NCBI GenBank assembly: GCA_000499405.2
Contig: HG738140.1
Span: 1,941,024-2,005,023, forward strand
Reading direction: 5' to 3'
DNA: 64,000 bases
DNA from: Onchocerca volvulus
Lineage: Eukaryota; Nematoda; Chromadorea; Rhabditida; Onchocercidae
Shown here: piece after piece, positions 12,010 through 29,924 of the stretch
How positions within the stretch are numbered: position 1 is the first letter of the stretch
Layout of the letters: every line of letters starts with the position of its first letter
Program-made: the position numbers and the translations under genes
Notes under the pieces: model-generated
The model's database searches: none
Told to the model about the DNA's origin: nothing
What the model saw: only the letters and a program-made list of their open reading frames with translations

Positions 12010-12105
12010 ATCGAAAGAGGTCAAAGGGAGAGATTTCGAAGGAGGTCAAAGAGAGGGATATCGATGGAGGTCAAAGAGGAGGGATATCGATGGAGGTCAT
12101 TTGAT
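12010..12105 (+). promoter_or_regulatory. 25-bp tandem repeat with AGGTCA half-sites upstream of gene C
   Basis: This is the paralogous array to the one upstream of gene B. Intact AGGTCA occurs at 12018, 12043, 12068 and 12094 (spacings 25, 25 and 26 bp), each within gaGGTCAAAGrgaGGGATATCG-like units. There are about four copies here and about six at gene B. The array begins about 70 bp upstream of the gene C start codon at 11938. Confidence 0.7.
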
Positions 12106-13410
12106 TTGGAATTGTTTACTTCCATATGGCTTAGTTATGCAAAGAATTGGTCATCAGTGAAAAGGAAATTAAAGAAATAGTGGATGAAGAAATTTCAGGG
12201 ATAGAAAAGGATAAGAAGAAAATTTGAATATGATGATGTACAAGTAGCGGATTATACATTAAAGGTCAACGAATATAATGACCTAATTAAAGGAACAACA
12301 GGAAATGAAAAAGTCTATCACATCATATCACTACATAATTTGAAGAAGAAAGTAATATAAATATGTGCATTATAGTTTGCAATAAGTTTTGATTTCGAAA
12401 ATAAATTTGAAATATTTTACGTATTTAAATCGATAATCGAAATGTTCAGCAAAGGGGAAACAAAAACAATTAGAATATCGTTTCTTTGGAGCATTTTCCG
12501 GTACTATGTCTTATTTTATTAATTTTAATCGGAAATTTTTTACGCACTCTATCATAACAATTGACAGTACTTATGAATAGATCCATCACGCATACGCAAA
12601 CGTGAACAAACACTCGGAATGCAAACGTGAAAATCGCTCGGATTTTAAATATTCCTCTGCCATAATTTCCAATATTATTATAAAAAATCCTTTACTGAAT
12701 ATTAGTCACCGAATTTTTTTCCTAAATTTGTAATATTTTATCTAATTGGATTGTTCATAATGTTATCGTGATTTCAGGAAAAATTCTGGGTAATATTTTA
12801 TTAAAAATAACCAATATCGCTGTGGACGATTTTGCAAAATTTTATTTGACAATAAATCTATCAATTACCGGTCTCTAACTAATTAGTTTCTCAAATCAAA
12901 TGTTTTGATGACTAACATCTTGAATCTCATATTGAAGAAATGATGTATTCAGTATTTGTTAAGATTAAAAAATATTCATTTAATGAATAATTTGGAAAAT
13001 AACTGAAAGTTGCATTTTTTGTTCACAACTTTCAACTTCAGAAAAAATTTCATTTCATTTCATTCCAAATATTTGACAACATGATTAATTTAGCCGCTTA
13101 TTTAGCTTCAATTTTAAAAATTGCAATTTTAATTATCGATAAAATTCAAATAAAGTTGGAAAAAAATGGTTTCTCCATCATTAGTAATATATGGGATTTA
13201 AAACTTAAAATCAGGGTTTCAAATTTCTCGAAAAAAAAAAACATTTTAAAAATAATATTTCAACGCTTGAAAATTTTCAATTTACATTTAAATTTTTGAA
13301 ATATTAAACAATGTTGGAAAAGTCCGAAAGATCACTTTATTTTAAACGAGAATGTTAAAAGTCAAGAAGCGCGAAGATAGTTCCAAATTGGACCAATACA
13401 AACCAAAAAA

Positions 13411-13489
13411 TACGTTTCCTGCCAAAACGATTAACATGTTTCTTGCCAAAACGATAAACGCATTTACCATCAAAACGCTCCGATTAACA
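13411..13489 (+). repeat. Three tandem copies of a 24-bp motif (GCCAAAACGATTAA type)
   Basis: Copies begin at 13411, 13435 and 13459: ACGTTTCCTGCCAAAACGAT, ATGTTTCTTGCCAAAACGAT and CATTTACCATCAAAACGCTC, the last followed by CGATTAAC. The third copy ends like the single copy at 6431-6460. Function is unknown. Confidence 0.6.
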
Positions 13490-14810
13490 GATAAGTAATG
13501 AGTCGATACGTTGGAAATCAGGAGAAGAGGAAGAGCTTCAGAAAGAATTTAAAAGGTTCGGATTTTGGAGTTGGATCAGTTTTCTAAAATGACTAAGCAA
13601 CAGTTCGGAGTTTTCTACAGGAATCCAATTGAGAGCTTCTACAACAACGCAGAATGATGCAGCAATTTTTGAAATGTTAAACAAAACATTTCATACAAAT
13701 CCATTTGTGCAAATCAATACTATGATTTAGAAACGATGATCTTTAAATTTAGATGTGAAAAAAAAAAAAAAAAAAAGACTGCAGCGTACGTGAGAATGAT
13801 TTATGTAAGGAACAAGAGAAAATATTGAATATTCATTACAACACACGTCCATTTATAAAATATTGTCGAAAGATGTTTATTGTACAAAAAACTATGCGCT
13901 AATTGGCGTGCAGCTATATTGATGCAAATAGAAGAATTTTTCAATAATAATATGAATAACGAGTGATTGCATCGATCATTTTTTGTTCAAGAAAATCATC
14001 TAAGGCAGGTGATTAAATGAATTAAGAAATTACTGAAGTTTATACCGAAATTTTTTTCTTCCTGCAAAAAAATTTTGATAAAAGATAAAACATTAAAAAA
14101 ATTTATGTATGAAGCGAAGAAAAAAAAAAAAGGAAACAATAATGCTTGATGTTTTTTAAACTTGCTTTAAAGCACAAAAATTTTTGTAATATATTTGATA
14201 AAAGATAATAATTTGAGTGAAATTCAAAAATTGCAATATATTTTGCATCTTTCTCAAACATAACTATTATCTTTGGTAGTGAAAAAAAAAAAAGAAAAAA
14301 ATTTCAAATGCTCTGAAATATAAGCATTATATGAATAATATAACCTTAAAATTTTTTAGTATTACCGAACTAATCGATATCAATATCCAGTTTATAATTG
14401 GCTACCTTCACTATATTTTACATAAAAATTGAAAAAAAAAAAAAGAAAAAAAAAAAGAAGGAAATCTGACAACTATACATTCCAAACAAATAATATTTTA
14501 TAAGAAACAAATTATATAAACTTCAAAAGTATTTTATATAAAATACACTTCTCTATAATGTGAAAAATTAGTAGAAAAACTTTAAACATGTATGAATTCT
14601 AATGGAACAATAAAATGGATTAAAATGAACCTAGGTTTGTTTAATTTTGAAAATATGCAAAATACAAAATTTTAAGCAAATCAAAATTAGTATAAACTTT
14701 TGAAATAAAGCTTCAATAATTGATTTAAATAAAGCATATTTGTAATTTGTATTATTATTGTTCATCTTTGCTCTCGAAGCGGGTGTGATTCGATTGATCG
14801 CTAAGCAGCG

Positions 14811-14817
14811 TGATAAG
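14811..14817 (+). promoter_or_regulatory. GATA site (TGATAAG) upstream of the MSP-domain gene
   Basis: TGATAAG lies 40 bp upstream of the ATG at 14857. In C. elegans, GATA factors of the ELT-1 type activate msp genes through WGATAA/R sites in short upstream regions. The match is short and could occur by chance. Confidence 0.35.
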
Positions 14818-14856
14818 GCGAAACAAACGGTCTAGAAACTTGACAACGACTAAAAA

Positions 14857-16240
14857 ATGAGCGATTTTGCGTTAAAACTTGACCCTACCGAACGAATTAC
14901 CTATATCGGTAAGAAGCTCGGAGAAGAACCCTGTCCGACAACCCTCAAAATTACGAATCCTACATCGGTCCGTACGATCTTCATTCTACTTTTTCCTTCA
15001 TCATTTCTTCAAGTTCATTCATCTTGAAAACAAATCATCATTTGGACGAATTTTAGGATCGGCAAGCGTGCAAAGTGAAATGCACCTCAAATGAAATGTT
15101 CCGAATTCGTCCACCTGTCTTTGCGTTGAAGCCTGGTGAAGAGATTAGCGTTAAGGTTGACATAAAAAATCTTTTTTTTTTTTAAATAATAAAACTTCGT
15201 TTCTAATTAATTTTTCTGAAATTTTTTCGAAATCTTACGTAAAAATTTATTGCTTTTCATCTTTCACAATGGCAATACCAAACGAAGATAGCTTTCCAGT
15301 TAACTTTCAATGCGGGAAAAACGATACCTGATAGTGGAAAGCACTATTTTGCGGTATATTATATAAAGGCAACCGATGAGAATAAGGCACCACGAGCATG
15401 TTGGTCAGATCATAAAGGAGATCCAACTGGAACAAAGAGGTGAAATGAGCCTTATCTTTATCATATAATAATGATAATTATGGTGATAATAATGATATAA
15501 TGATAATAATAGTAATGATGATAATTACGGTGATAATAATAATATTATAATAATAATGGTCTCCATTGTCAAGATTATAATAAAATTTCTTTTAAAATAA
15601 TTAAATCTTTAAAATTTTTATTGTAAAAAAAAAAAAAAAAACGTCAATTTTTTAATGATAAATGATGAGAAATAAAATGGCTGAAATCATCATTTTAGAC
15701 TCTATATAGATTTTAAAAAAGAGGAAGGCGAAGAAAAGAAGGGAGAAGAAAAGAAGGGAGAAGAAAAGAAGGGAGAAGAAAAGAAGGGAGAAGAGAAGAA
15801 GGAAGAAGAGAAGAAAGAAGGCGAAGAGAAAAAGGAAGGTGGTGAGGAAAAGAAGGAGGAGGAGAAGAAAGAGGAAAAAGGCGAAGAGAAAAAGGACGAA
15901 AAGAAAGCGGAGGATGAAAAAGTTTGTTTTATTGGTTGCAAAAGTTTAATTTTCATTAATGAAATTTAATTAAAATCTAGTTTTTTTCATTTCTTCGGGG
16001 ATTTAATTTTTTTAACTAATCAAAAAAATCGATGCTGTAATTCTCTAATTAAATTAAGCAGAAAATTTAGAAAATTTTGGAATACTTGAAATTTCAAATT
16101 CAAAAAAGCGATTATTACAGAAAGAGGACAAGAAAGAAGATGAGAAGAAAGAGGATGAAAAGAAAGAGGAAAAGAAGGAAGATGAAAAGAAGGAAGATGA
16201 AAAGAAGGAAGATGAAAAGAAGGAAGAAGAAAAGAAATAA
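14857..16240 (+). CDS. Major sperm protein (MSP) domain protein with long Lys/Glu tail
   Basis: Five exons: 14857-14967, 15057-15155, 15300-15439, 15699-15921 and 16121-16240 (TAA), 230 aa. Residues 1 to about 120 form an MSP fold of the short sperm-specific type: MSDFALKLDPTERITYIGKK, TTLKITNPTSDRQACKVKCT, FALKPGEEISVK and LTFNAGKTIPDSGKHYFAVY. MSP-fold proteins build or bind the filament cytoskeleton of amoeboid nematode sperm, so expression in the male germline is expected. The last 110 residues are almost only Lys and Glu/Asp: about five GEEKK units in exon 4 and EDEKK units in exon 5. I start exon 3 at 15300 after TTTCCAG; an upstream AG at 15287 would add the four in-frame residues IAFQ. 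MSP is normally about 127 aa, so the tail is an addition. It may be an MFP1-like accessory protein. Confidence 0.88.
15717..15921 (+). repeat. GEEKK-coding 15-bp repeats; near-pure purine tract
   Basis: Exon 4 of the MSP-domain gene is almost entirely A and G on the + strand here. It has several near-identical 15-bp units of GGAGAAGAAAAGAAG from about 15740 to 15800 and degenerate ones after. A similar purine-only stretch occurs in exon 5 (16121-16240). Such tracts vary in copy number by replication slippage and can form triplex structures. Confidence 0.8.
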
Positions 16241-17715
16241 AAAAAAAAAACGAGTATATTTTGGAAGGAAGGGTTGCTTTTGCGTAGAAAATAAGCAAAC
16301 AAAATTTTTACTGAATAATAAGATTTTATAATTTTCGAAATTTCTAAAGTCTTCAATTCTTTTCACCCTTCCAAAATTTCAACTTCAACTGAAAAATTTT
16401 TTTCCTTCAAAATTTTTAACCTCTTTTTGACCTCTCGAGAAGGCAGGTATTCTTTTCTCACCGAAACTTTTCTTCTTTTCTAATCGAAAATTTACACATA
16501 TGAAATTGATTGATCGATTTTGGATTTATCCAAACTATCGCAACAACAACAACAATAAGCAATTGATCTCTGCAAAAAAGGATCATCGAATTTCGCTCAC
16601 GCAATAACTAACAGATTTTGAAATAAACAATGTCATTCTTTGCAAATATTTCATTATTACTCATCTTTTATCATGCATATTTTTGACTTCTGAAATAACA
16701 AACTTCTGATTCTATTCTTGTGCATCTGAAGTTTTATGCATTTGCATGCTGCATGCAATTATAACATTGCATTTTGCATTCCTTATGTTGCTTGCTATGT
16801 GCATGCATGCATTCGCGATGAAATAATAGATTATTCTAGCCTGTAAAGGTAAATAAAAGGAAGCAAATCAAAAAAAAAAAAAAGTAATCAATAAATCTAT
16901 ACTTGAAAAAAGAACAAAAAAAGAATGGAAAAAAAAAGTTAAATACATAAAAGTTATAGATGTCACCAAAAGAATGAAACTTTTAAAGACAAAATTTGAA
17001 ATATTGACGGAATCTACTAATTTCATAGGTCCTTTTTTTTTGAATATTCCATTCTTTTTCGTCAGTAATTTACCGGGAAGAATTCAAATATTCTTGAGAA
17101 CGTGAAAGAAGAAGATATTTTTTTTAAAGTCTTGAAATTGATAGATATCTGCTGATATCATCAAAAAAAAAAAAAAAAAACTTTGAAGAAACTTATCAAG
17201 GATCATATGTAATATACATCTGAAGGAGGAACATTATGCAATTATGCAAGTCAAAGATTTTACATGATCGGACAATTTTGATAATAAATAAATTCTTATC
17301 ACAATATCTTATCATTTTCTGTTGAAAATTGCTTCAAGAAACATGCTTGTATCATATTTAATTCTTGGATATTTTCCCAAATATCAATCATTCATTTCAA
17401 AATTTTCCGGGAAATTTGGGGAAGGATTATTGATCGATGTTGAAGATATCAGGAGTAAAATATTAATTATCATAATTAGCATCCAATAAATACATAGTAC
17501 TGATTTCATTCTTGATAATTTAAATTCATTTTGTTCAAATTCAATTTTTGACAAGATGGCTTCAACAGTCTATTGCGTTTTAAATGGAATGCGCGAAATT
17601 TACAAATTTAAATTTAATTTCCTTGTTTTTTTCAATATATTTGATTTTGGTAGCCAAAGTGTGTAGTACTGCGGTGTATATATTAATTTCTCTTACATTA
17701 TGGTATTTTTTTGAT
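16241..17715. other. 3' flank of the MSP gene and AT-rich spacer
   Basis: No gene is visible. AAATAAAC at about 16621 is a candidate polyadenylation signal. GCATGC-rich patches (GCATGCTGCATGCAA, GTGCATGCATGCATT) lie at about 16740-16815. Otherwise AT-rich with poly-A runs. Confidence 0.45.
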
Positions 17716-18143
17716 CCAGTTGTCCTCTATCATTACCAATAATGAATTCCTCTATCATCTTTCGTACGTCATTTACGCTTTCTTTCTCATTATTCCACTT
17801 ACGTGAAGACTACTACTTCTCTTGTGCCAAAGAAGTGAACGAGAGAAACAGTAGTCGTCACGTACGTGGATTGGGAAGGAAGAAGGAGTGGATGACGTAA
17901 GAGAGATGAGAGAGAAATTTGAGAGAGTTTATTGCTAGTGAGAGAGGACATGGAAATGGACGAGAGAAACAGAAGTCGTCACGTACATGGATTGGAAAGG
18001 AAGAAGGCGTAGATGACGTAAGAGAGATGAGAGAGGAATTTATTGGTAGTGATAAAGGATAAAGACGTGAACCAGAGAAGCATTGGTCGTCACGTACGTG
18101 AATTAGGAATAAGAGGAGAGTTTATTAGTAGCGATAGAGAGCA
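17716..18143. repeat. Fold-back element: one inverted plus three direct copies, upstream of MCM2
   Basis: Direct copies start near 17837, 17959 and 18069, with lengths about 120, 110 and 75 bp. They share CGTCACGTACGTGGATTGG, GATGACGTAAGAGAGATGAG and TTTATTGSTAGTGA blocks; the third lacks the middle block. The stretch 17716-17830 is the reverse complement of the same unit, so the region could form a long imperfect hairpin. CACGTACGTG or close variants occur at 17859, 17980 and 18091 and inverted at 17796. TGACGTAA occurs at 17893 and 18014, with a TACGTCA counterpart at 17765. The element ends about 100 bp before the MCM2 start. It may be a MITE-like remnant, a regulatory array, or both. Confidence 0.75.
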
Positions 18144-18239
18144 GTTGACCAAAAAATATGAGAGAATTTAGTATATGTTTGATTGCAATTCAGATTTTTG
18201 AAGAAGTGAACTAACAGTTTTATTAACTGATTTTTGGCG

Positions 18240-24407
<6,168 letters not shown>

Positions 24408-27400
24408 GTGATATGCGCCAGGTTATTTTATTAATATCAATTCACCAGTTTATACAGTTGTTGACATATATCATCTTGCATCACTTATTTTATTCTTTTT
24501 ATTGTCATTGATTAAAGTAAACATAACTATTGTTAGCGTGAACAAAAACTTAAATATACTCATATGCTATTTTAACAAGGTCTTTTATGCTGAAATTAGA
24601 GGTAATCTCACGAATTAAGACCTGTTTGAAGGCTGGTTTCAAACTTTCATCATTTTGAAATTTTATATTTTTGGATTTTTACTTCATTGTTGTTTCTTTT
24701 ATTATATCTTTTCACATTATTGTACACTCTATTTAAAATGTCATCAGTCTGTAAATCTCTAATTGGGTTCGGCATTTCATAGTTGCAAACCTTTTTGAAC
24801 ATTAGAAATGCTTTATTAATATCTGAAGTTTTAAACTGCCTAACAAGTTTGGTGCAATTTTATATTATGATTTTGAATTTCCAAATTTTAAAATATAATT
24901 CTCTGACTTTCTCGTAAATGACTCTTATCCAAAGACACACTATATAAAGATGAAATTCATTTTGTTTTCATCTACACACTCTATGAAAAGATCTGTTTTT
25001 GATATTTTAAAGATCTTCGGATAATTGAAGCACAGATATTGTTTTTAACTTTGTAAGATTTTCGAAATAATCAATTTCGTACTTAATTTTTTATTATTTC
25101 TTCAATTCATCAAGTGCAAATTTGATCAATCATATGAACTTTATTGATTGAGCTTATTCATTTTTTCATGCTGAAGTATTCAAATTTATATTATTTTTCT
25201 TAATAAGTATGCCATTTATGTAATAATTAATGAGAGATTATATTTCATTTATTCAAATATTGTAATTTTTCCCATCACACTTATCTGTTCTCAATTCCTT
25301 ACATAATATGAATTATTGTTTAAGGGAAAAATCCAAATATCAACGAACTTATGTTCATCAAAGAAAAAAAATAAATAAAATTATGCTGGAAACTGAGAAC
25401 AGATAGAAAGATTTTTTCTAGAAGATCTCGGAAAATGTCTCTGCATTTGGTTTTTAATATTGAATTTGCTATGTAATGCTTTAAGCTCTAGTTTACAAAT
25501 GCAAAAATACTGCCAAAACTTTTTCCAAATTTTAATCTTTTCTTTCTATGATATGATAATGTTAGTTGAAGTCTGATCATGGATATTAGAGAAAGATTGA
25601 GTGAAAGTTTATTTTCGATTATTTCAACAATATCCGCCATAGCTATTTTCCTAAATAATTAAAAATTTGCGGAATTATTTCGATATATGAAAACTGGAAT
25701 ACTATTAATTATGACTTTCTTTATGTTGCATTGTTTTTTTTTCTTTGTTTTAACATTTCGGTAAGTTTACTTTCATTTTACAACACAAAAGTTTCAAAAT
25801 CGCAAAAATTATGGAACACAAATCTGAAAAATCTGTATCACAGGATTTTTGGAATTTCGAAACTTTTGGCTATGGTAGCGACAGTTAATCAATAAACGAC
25901 ATTTTTTCTGGATAATCGAATAAAATTTTTTTGAAATAAAATTTAAATTGCGTTTTTTTTTTCTATATTTTTCATTTTTGGTCAATAGAATTGGCTGGTT
26001 ATTGAACAAAAATGTTAAAATTGCAAATTTTTGCAAGCAATTTAGTATTATTAGACGCTTTTCGAGAAATATTGTAGTCAATTTTGAGGGAGAAATTCGA
26101 TAAAAATTGAATAATTGAATTATTCGCAGATTCGGTTGTCTAGAGATACAACGCTGTTCATTCCAACTTTTCTTTTCTAATTATCTTAAATGAAATATTC
26201 CATAAAATATTTCGATAACGAATTTTTGATCGAGAAATATTTTAATCAAATCCAATTGAGAACATTTTTCAATAATGCGACAACTTGTTTTTTTTTTGAA
26301 ATTGAGTTTTTAAAAGATTTCTCGATTCATTTTGTTACCAGAAATCAATCTCGGAAAGTAACATAAATGAGAAAGGAGAAAAAAAGAATGAATCCAACAA
26401 TGATAATTGGTGAAATATCGTGATATTTTGAGTTATTTTTAATTTATTGATGAGTTTTTTTTTTTTTTTTTTTCATTCATTCATCTTTTCAATTGTAATT
26501 ACCATTTTTTTTTTTTTTTTTTTTTGGATCCAGTCGAAATCTTTACCATCTGAATTCAATTCAGTTTGTTTTCAATTCAGATTTCTTTTTTTTTCTTGTT
26601 CCATCTTTTTGGATGTATTATAAAATGGAATTACTATCGTAAGATGATATAATTTTCATAATTAAACAAGAAAGAAATATATTTCTTAGCAAATCTTTTC
26701 CATTTTTTTTTGGCATGATATTATTTGATTATAGGAAACAATTATGGAATCATTTTATTTTTCTCCAAAAAAATAATTTTTTTTCCTTTGATTAAATTAT
26801 ATAATTAATATAATAATACATTTCATGGAAAATCATTAATGGAAGATCCTTTTTCCAAAAAATTCCTCTAAGCTTGTATGCTTTGATTCTGAAATTTTAA
26901 CACCTTTTGAGCATTCAAAAAAAAAAAAAAAAAACGATGACAACAAATAAAACAGGCAATGTAAGGTAAAAATAGTATGCAAAATTTGGAAAATTTTTAT
27001 CAATCATTTTTAAATCTGAGCAAAAATACTTTGAAATTTGATTAACAATATTAGCAAAGTTATTTTTAGAAATATTTACTTTTATTTATTATTTAATATT
27101 TATTTTATTTAATATTTACTTAATTTAATATTTATTTTTAGAAATATTATATATCATACTTGCACTTCATAACAGCGTAATAGTCCATTAATTTGCATTA
27201 CAAATGAGTAAATAAACAATTTTACTTGTGAGAGAAAAAAAAAAAGAAAATTAAGCATTAGTCCAATTTATTCAAATAAGTTAAATTCCTTTTTTTTTTA
27301 CGACTGAATAAAAGAAAACAAAGATTATCGTGCATAATTCATGATTGAAATTTAATTTCAAATAAAATCCGGAAATTCTAATTTCATCGTTCTTTTCCTC

Positions 27401-29924
27401 TTCTTTTCATTCAAAATTCGAAATTTCTCAATTATCAGCAATCAATGATTTTAATTTAAAGAAAAGCTATTTTTGTCAATTTTAATTTGATTTACTTCTG
27501 CTGTAATAATTACTGTTTTTGAGTTTCAAATTTTTGCTTTAATGCTACAATTCCGAATTTAATTTATGTTTAGTTCAAATTAAATTAGTTACATTTAATC
27601 CTTCGTATTAATCAGTGTTTTCATCTACTAGTTTTTTTGTAATTAATTCAATTAATTTGACCAAAATAACAAATCAGGTTTATTTTAATTAAATTTCAAA
27701 AAATAAATAAAGCATTAAAAGACGAAAAATTCGAAGCAAATTACTATTTATTACTTCTACTATATTATTATGAATTTCAAAATTATTTTTTATAATTCTC
27801 CCTATGAAGCAGGTTTGAATGTTGAGTATTTACTTTTGTTTACATCCACTTTATTATTTCTTTCTTTTTTTTTTTAAATTTATTAGATTACTCACTCCGT
27901 CATGTTTCCCTGCTTTTTATTAATGATAATCAATGAAAATAATGAAAAATCGGAAAATTAGAAAAAAGGGAGAATAGATGTTGAGGAGAGAGAGAGAAAA
28001 AGAGAGAAAATGACAGTTTGTTAATACTTCAGCGATTGAAAATGTGCAAATTTTATTTGCACTTCATGAGTGCCATATGATACAAACTTTGAAGGAAAAC
28101 AATTTTCTTCTATTTACGAACTATACTCAATCTTACTAATTTTTTGCAGTTAATTTCTAACTAACAAATAGCTCCTCTAGGATTTAAATTTGAAAAAAAA
28201 AAAAAAAAGAAAGATTATCACATTCTAGCAACTTTGTATCGATTAGTGATCAAATGTGTTAGTTAATCTCTTGCTATTCATCTTAAAATGGAAAAAAAAA
28301 TGAAAGATCACTTTTTTTTTTTTTTAGTATATGAAGATAATTGAAGACGACCATTTCAAATTTCTTATTTTAGAGGATTTCTCCAAACTATTCTGTGACT
28401 TTTATTACTAACGTTGTCCATTTAAAAACTGCACAATAATTTTTCGCAATTAATATTGAATAATTATTATGTTTATCTGTTATCTGCAAAAAAAAAAAAA
28501 CTTATTATCATTCATTAGCCATCCGCTCAAATACATTCATCAAATTCTTTCCAACAAAACAGTTTGAAAAATTGAAGAAAAACGCAACATTTTGAAAAAT
28601 TGATGATAAATGCAAGAAAAGATGGTGGGAAATATTTAGAGCAAAATAAGCAAATAACAACATGCTATTTCATTACTTCCAAAATGTATTGATCTTCAAA
28701 TACTAGCAAATAATATTGCTATACTAAAAACAGTCAGATATTTGAAGTCTTGGTATATGAATTATATCAATAAAAAGTATATCTCGGAAGAAAGAGGAAT
28801 TAATTACTTATTTAAATTCATTTTACATATTTTGAAATTTAAAATTAATAATTCTATATGTAATGCAAAACTGCACAACAACTAGTTGAATTAATGCAGT
28901 TGTACGTGAACTGAGGAAAAATTTCTAACTAAAGCAAAAGAATCGACCCAAATTAGTTTCAAAATCTGATTCTAAAATGTTAAAAACTTGGGAAAATTCG
29001 AAAATACAATTTAAAAAAAAAGAAAATTTTCATATATTTGAAATAGCAAACGCTATTTCAACTATATGAAATGTATGAACAACTAAATTTTGAAAAAAAC
29101 AAATTGAAAACAAAAATAATACGAACACAATTCAACACATATATACACATAAAGATTTCTCGATGATAGAAAAATGAATTCAAAAAGAAAGACTTCAAGC
29201 AAATCCATTTCTATCTGAACGAAATGATATTCCTTGAGTTGAAGTACCATTAAAATGTTACCATTTAATCAAATATATCTCTTCCTATCACAGATGCAGC
29301 CTTTTTGGACAAAATAAATCTGCGTAAGTATAAAAGAAAATAAATAAGTAAAAAATAAAAAGAAGAGTTAATTAAGTACTTAAATATATTATATAAATAG
29401 AAATTTAGAACGTTTTAAGTAAAAAATAGGAAGAAATATTATGTACTTAAATATATTATATAAATAAAATATTATTATATACTTAAATGTATTATATAAA
29501 TAAAAATTTGGAAAGCTTTCATTGCAATGACATTAGAACGATAAATCAAGATTCAATAAAAAAAATCAAACTTAAAGTTTTGAAGAATACTGCAACAGGA
29601 AGAGATTGATCAGCTAGGACAAAAGGTTTTACAATGGTTTAAATTTATGCCACCTTCAAAAAAGAAAAAAACTGAACAGCATGATACGCTCCTTAAATTT
29701 TAATTAACTTACTTAAAAATCGGTTGATTATACTCTGAAATATTTCAAATTCTACGCTAGATATACTGTTCAATCTCAATGATCGAAGATCTTGGAGAGA
29801 TGATCAAACAATAGAAAATTTTAAAGTAGGTATAAAAGAAAAAAATCCAAAAAGAAGGAGGCGATTGATGTAAGGAAAGAAAGATACGGAACAATTACAA
29901 CCGCCTTTTTATTTTGCTTTTATT
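24408..29924. other. Large gene-free AT-rich region
   Basis: About 5.5 kb between MCM2 and the MADF gene (convergent 3' ends). I find no ORF with plausible protein composition and no structured RNA. There are many homopolymer A/T runs, an AT-only stretch at 27060-27140, and a GAGAGAGA patch at about 27985. The motif TACTTAAATATATTATATAA recurs at about 29380, 29442 and 29478. Confidence 0.5.
29374..29502. repeat. AT-rich short repeat (three copies of a 20-bp motif)
   Basis: TACTTAAATATATTATATAA or a one-base variant appears three times, about 65 and 36 bp apart, with partly similar flanks (AATAAAAATTTGGAA type). Low-complexity composition limits its meaning. Confidence 0.5.

Larger units (their letters stand above)
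7560..12145. repeat. Tandem segmental duplication (two units of about 2.2-2.4 kb)
   Basis: The left unit is about 7560-9925 and the right unit about 9925-12145. Colinear matches run through the 3' flank (GACAGACAG then CATATATAAATTGCAAAAAA at about 7595-7680 and 9950-10035), all three exons, both introns and the upstream 25-bp repeat array. They end in a similar sequence (CCATGTGGTTCAATTATGC versus CCATATGGCTTAGTTATGC). Each unit holds one complete secreted gene (B left, C right). Introns are alignable by eye at roughly 80%, which suggests a moderately recent duplication. Boundaries are approximate. Confidence 0.85.
12146..14856. other. Gene-free spacer between gene C and the MSP gene
   Basis: AT-rich, with several poly-A runs and no ORF with believable protein composition. 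It contains the 24-bp motif array at 13411-13489. The last 100 bp (about 14770-14856) is less AT-rich and is the probable promoter/5' UTR of the MSP-domain gene. Confidence 0.5.

Noticed and set aside
13560..13730. Possible transposase-like fragment (TTTQNDAAIFEMLNKTF)
   Set aside because: Too short, interrupted by stops, and no recognisable transposase motif.
15702..16366. Minus-strand Ser/Phe-rich ORFs over the MSP gene tail
   Set aside because: They are antisense shadows of the Lys/Glu-coding purine repeats.
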